NCBI GenBank assembly: GCA_009781325.1
Contig: WQYJ01000028.1
Coordinates: 1-15,352, forward strand
DNA length: 15,352 nt
From: Propionibacteriaceae bacterium
GTDB lineage: Bacteria > Actinomycetota > Actinomycetes > Propionibacteriales > Propionibacteriaceae
Direction of reading: 5' to 3'
Program-made: the position numbers and the translations under genes
Shown here: in pieces, positions 12,761 to 15,352 of the stretch
How positions within the stretch are numbered: position 1 is the stretch's first letter
Layout of the letters: each line of letters starts with the position of its first letter
Notes under the pieces: generated by a model
Told to the model about the DNA's origin: nothing
What the model saw: the letters and a program-made list of their open reading frames with translations, nothing else
Database searches by the model: none

Positions 12761-15259
12761 TTATGAGCGCTCTCTACGAATCATTGCCGCGGAGAACAGT
12801 GCCGCACCGCTCATGATGACCAGCGCATATAACGGCAGGCTTCCACTAGGAATCGAGGTGCCACCGGTTGGAGCGTCTGGGCCTGGTTTCGGAGCTGGCT
12901 TTGGCCCGGGCTTTGGAGCTGGACCGGGGTTCGGACCTGGGCCTGGGTCTGGTGGGCCACAACAAGGAGCCATCGGTACTTCAAAGCCGACAACCACTGT
13001 CCCCGATCGCGCCCCAACAAAGGTCACATTATGGCGCCCAGCGTCAAAATCTAGCGGAGCGGTGAATGTTGCAACCACGACTCCTGCACCGGTTGCCGTA
13101 AAGGAGCCAAGATTGATTGGTGCCGAGTTCACGGTCACCGTCACCCTCTCTCCTGCCAGGAAACCAAGTGCGGTAGCAGTTTGCTCAAAACCAGGTGCCA
13201 GGATGGGTAGAGTAACAACAGCCTTGAGGAAGTTCATCGCAACAGGATCACCAATCGGGTCACCATCAAACAGTACAGCCACGTCGAAATTACCTGGAGT
13301 ACTAGATGTCACCGTTACTGTATATGTCCCATTAGCATTGGCCACGATACTCGACACCTTCAGGGCTGCCTGAGCGTCCATACTCAGGTCGTTCTTGTAC
13401 CCTGGCAGCGCCTTGCCGTCCGCATCACTGAGCGTGATGATGAGCGTATAGGAATCAGTCCCATTCGCCAGACGAGCAGTGCCACCGGTCGGTGACTTCA
13501 CCGAGGCATCGATGACCACATTTGTCTCCGCAACTATTGGCCCGGGGTCTGGTGCATCGGGATCCACCACAGTTAACTTCATGGACCCCGAGAAGAAGGT
13601 CACATCGGCATCTTCTGTACACAGCTCCGGCAAATCCTCCGGGCACGGGATCGTGAACTGGTCATCGGTCCAACTCAACGTCACCGTCCCAGCAGACTTA
13701 AAGGTCACCGTACCTGCAGCGGCGTTAATTGTTGCACCGCCAGTCACAGACCATGTGATCGGAGATGGACTATTGGTAGCTGGCTTCACCTTAGGCAGAG
13801 CCCACGTACTTCCGACCTCAGGCTTGTCAGTCGGAATCAGAGTTTGATTGTTGACCGAATAGCCAGACTTGTCGTAATTCCTGATGAAGTCGAAGTAATG
13901 ATAGGAGCCGTCCTCCCAAAGCGGGGCAATCTTATCCCAATCAAGCGAAGACAAATCCATAATCTGATTTCTATCCAAACTCCAGAACTTCTTGTTTGTC
14001 CAGCCCTGATCCGGCTCAAGGAAATAGGCGTTATTGAGGAGATCGGCGATCGGAGATATGTCGGAGATCAGATTGTTGTCTAGCGCTACGTAATCCAGGC
14101 GCTCTAACTTCGCAAGTGGGGAAACATCCTTGATTCTGTTGTTAGACAAAGTCAGATGGTCCAAACGCTCAATTTCTCCGAGCGGCCCGATATTGCTGAT
14201 CGTATTAAAGTCAAGTTGAAGGGTAAAGAGGGTAGGTAGCGCTGATAATGGTGCAAGGTTACTAATCTGATTGTGTTCTAAAAACAGACTAAACAGGCGG
14301 GTAAGTCCTGTGAGTGGCGTTAAGTCGGTGATCTTGTTATTCGTCAATTGCAGGTTCCTGAGCCTGGTGAGACCTTCCAAACCTGTCAGGTTAGCAATCT
14401 CATTGTCACTGAGATACAGATCCATGAGTTCAGTCTTTCCGGCTAACTGAGTCACACCGGTAATCTTGTTGCCTTCAAGTATCAAGTATTCGAGTTTGTT
14501 ACATGCCTCCAGGCCCACCAAACTCGTAATCTGGTTGTTGTCCAACCAGACTGCTCGGAGCTCTGTCATCCCAGCCAATGCGGCTACAGAGCTAATCTGA
14601 TTTTCACTTGCCTGCAGGTCTTTTAGGTTGACAAGAGCCTTTAGGGGTGTCAGATCAACAATCTGATTACCGCTAAAACCCAGATATTGAAGAGCCCTCA
14701 TCCCCGCTAATGCGGTGATATCAGCGATTCTGTTACCGTGCAGCATAAGAAACTCGAGGTTCACCAGTGGTTTCAACGCCGAAATGTCCTGGATCTGGTT
14801 ACCTGAGAGGTCTAGGAAATCAAGCTTAGTCATTGTTGATAATGGAGAGAGGTCACTAATTAGACCATTGCTAACAACGAGAGAGGTCAGACCCGGCAAC
14901 GCCGCCGCAGGAGTCAAATCAGTGAATGTGGAATCGTAAATATCAAGGCCATACAGCTTCGGATCCTGAAAGAACTGCAGCCCCTCAAGCGTTGAGACAT
15001 TGTCGCAGCGAATACTATAAATCCATACTTCGTTGGCATGGTGAACGACAAAGTTGTCTAAGTCCTGTTGAACAATCACGCCTGGAGTAATTGGGGAAAA
15101 CTCATCACTGGCCATACTTTGGAGAATGCAGGCCTCCAGGTTGGCATCTTCGATAAGTCTTGGCGCCGCCGAACTAGGCGCTGATGTGGCAACAACGGCA
15201 CTGACAGCGAGCGCTGCGCCAAGAATGAGACTGACAATTCGAGAGAGTGGTGACTTCAT
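12761..15259 (-). CDS. Secreted internalin-like leucine-rich-repeat surface protein, Pro/Gly-linker paralogue
   Basis: The 832-residue protein starts at the ATG at 15259 behind GGAGGAA. The first 30 or so residues (MKSPLSR..., a signal peptide with cleavage near 30-32) nearly match the neighbouring paralogue. A cap domain with Cys44 and Cys85 follows, then about 14 repeats of 22 residues (101-409), an insert, and a final half-repeat (NQIMDLSSLDW, 431-441). An Ig-like region (485-566), a Big-type domain (575-680) and a second Ig-like domain (685-763) come next. A Pro/Gly/Lys-rich wall-spanning stretch (767-795), PTGGTSIPSGS, a hydrophobic segment (808-825) and RRERS close the protein. Unlike the paralogue it has no Thr/Pro linker between the Ig-like domains; its proline-rich part lies next to the anchor. 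It is probably surface-displayed, with unknown ligand. Repeat sequences differ clearly from the paralogue, while flanking domains are closer. Confidence 0.88.
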   Translation of the reverse strand: MKSPLSRIVSLILGAALAVSAVVATSAPSSAAPRLIEDANLEACILQSMASDEFSPITPGVIVQQDLDNFVVHHANEVWIYSIRCDNVSTLEGLQFFQDPKLYGLDIYDSTFTDLTPAAALPGLTSLVVSNGLISDLSPLSTMTKLDFLDLSGNQIQDISALKPLVNLEFLMLHGNRIADITALAGMRALQYLGFSGNQIVDLTPLKALVNLKDLQASENQISSVAALAGMTELRAVWLDNNQITSLVGLEACNKLEYLILEGNKITGVTQLAGKTELMDLYLSDNEIANLTGLEGLTRLRNLQLTNNKITDLTPLTGLTRLFSLFLEHNQISNLAPLSALPTLFTLQLDFNTISNIGPLGEIERLDHLTLSNNRIKDVSPLAKLERLDYVALDNNLISDISPIADLLNNAYFLEPDQGWTNKKFWSLDRNQIMDLSSLDWDKIAPLWEDGSYHYFDFIRNYDKSGYSVNNQTLIPTDKPEVGSTWALPKVKPATNSPSPITWSVTGGATINAAAGTVTFKSAGTVTLSWTDDQFTIPCPEDLPELCTEDADVTFFSGSMKLTVVDPDAPDPGPIVAETNVVIDASVKSPTGGTARLANGTDSYTLIITLSDADGKALPGYKNDLSMDAQAALKVSSIVANANGTYTVTVTSSTPGNFDVAVLFDGDPIGDPVAMNFLKAVVTLPILAPGFEQTATALGFLAGERVTVTVNSAPINLGSFTATGAGVVVATFTAPLDFDAGRHNVTFVGARSGTVVVGFEVPMAPCCGPPDPGPGPNPGPAPKPGPKPAPKPGPDAPTGGTSIPSGSLPLYALVIMSGAALFSAAMIRRERS

Positions 15260-15325
15260 AGGTTCCTCCACAATGAGTACTGGTGCACGAGTACATGGCA
15301 AGGTGGTGCGGTGCCGCTAGACGCC

Positions 15326-15352
15326 ATTCTTCTCCTAGTTGATATCTATGTC
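15326..15352 (-). promoter_or_regulatory. Predicted promoter of the second LRR gene, cut by the window end
   Basis: On the minus strand AAGAAT (15331-15326) is preceded by a 17-bp spacer and GACA (15352-15349), the last four bases of a TTGACA whose first two would lie beyond the window. AGGAGAAGAAT is shared with the promoter at 12242-12271. The leader is about 60 bases and ends in the same TTGTGGAGGAACC ribosome site. Confidence 0.45.

Noticed and set aside
15257..15328. A 23-codon minus-strand upstream ORF beginning ATGGCG after AGGAGA and ending in a TGA that overlaps the second LRR gene's ATG, suggestive of a coupled leader peptide.
   Set aside because: The paralogous gene has ATA at the equivalent position and no equivalent frame. 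The conserved AAGAAT there reads better as a -10 box, which would put the ATG upstream of the transcript start.

Overview
The window looks like chromosome of a Gram-positive actinobacterium (Actinomycetota). The signs are moderately high G+C, a LacI regulator with an actinobacterial-type helix-turn-helix, an mmsA promoter that appears to give a leaderless transcript, and exported leucine-rich-repeat proteins ending in a hydrophobic segment plus an Arg-rich tail. The AmmeMemoRadiSam genes are mostly known from anaerobes and archaea, so an anaerobic or facultative member is likely. I cannot name the species.

Layout: (1) 1-723 is the C-terminal part of a DUF1015 protein, cut by the window edge. 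(2) 724-1109 is packed with REP-like palindromes. (3) 1110-3511 is a tight three-gene operon, amrB-amrA-amrS, encoding the AmmeMemoRadiSam proteins (MEMO1-like, AMMECR1-like and a radical SAM enzyme), whose joint function is unresolved. (4) 3603-9050 is a sugar-uptake unit: a LacI-family regulator, then mmsA (ATPase), mmsB (permease) and chvE (lipoprotein receptor), closed by a 21-bp-stem hairpin. Two near-identical CpG-centred palindromes (13 of 14 bases alike, opposite orientation) sit inside the lacI and mmsA promoters, so the regulator probably controls itself and the transporter. (5) 9051-9366 holds more REP-like palindromes and a 20-bp tandem repeat. (6) 9367-15259, minus strand, holds two paralogous internalin-like secreted proteins. 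Both have a signal peptide, a cysteine-bearing cap, 14-15 leucine-rich repeats, Ig-like domains and a C-terminal anchor. They are separated by a 586-bp spacer containing a duplicated REP-pair module.

How the genes fit together: the LacI/mmsAB/chvE block is a self-contained regulated importer for an aldose-type sugar, with no catabolic genes beside it. The amr operon is a separate unit. The LRR pair is probably surface-displayed, for adhesion or host/substrate binding, and came from a gene duplication that also carried the promoter and leader. The REP-like family lies only between genes and marks every boundary in the window except those inside or between the amr and sugar-transport operons. 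No tRNA, rRNA, CRISPR array, transposase or integrase was seen.
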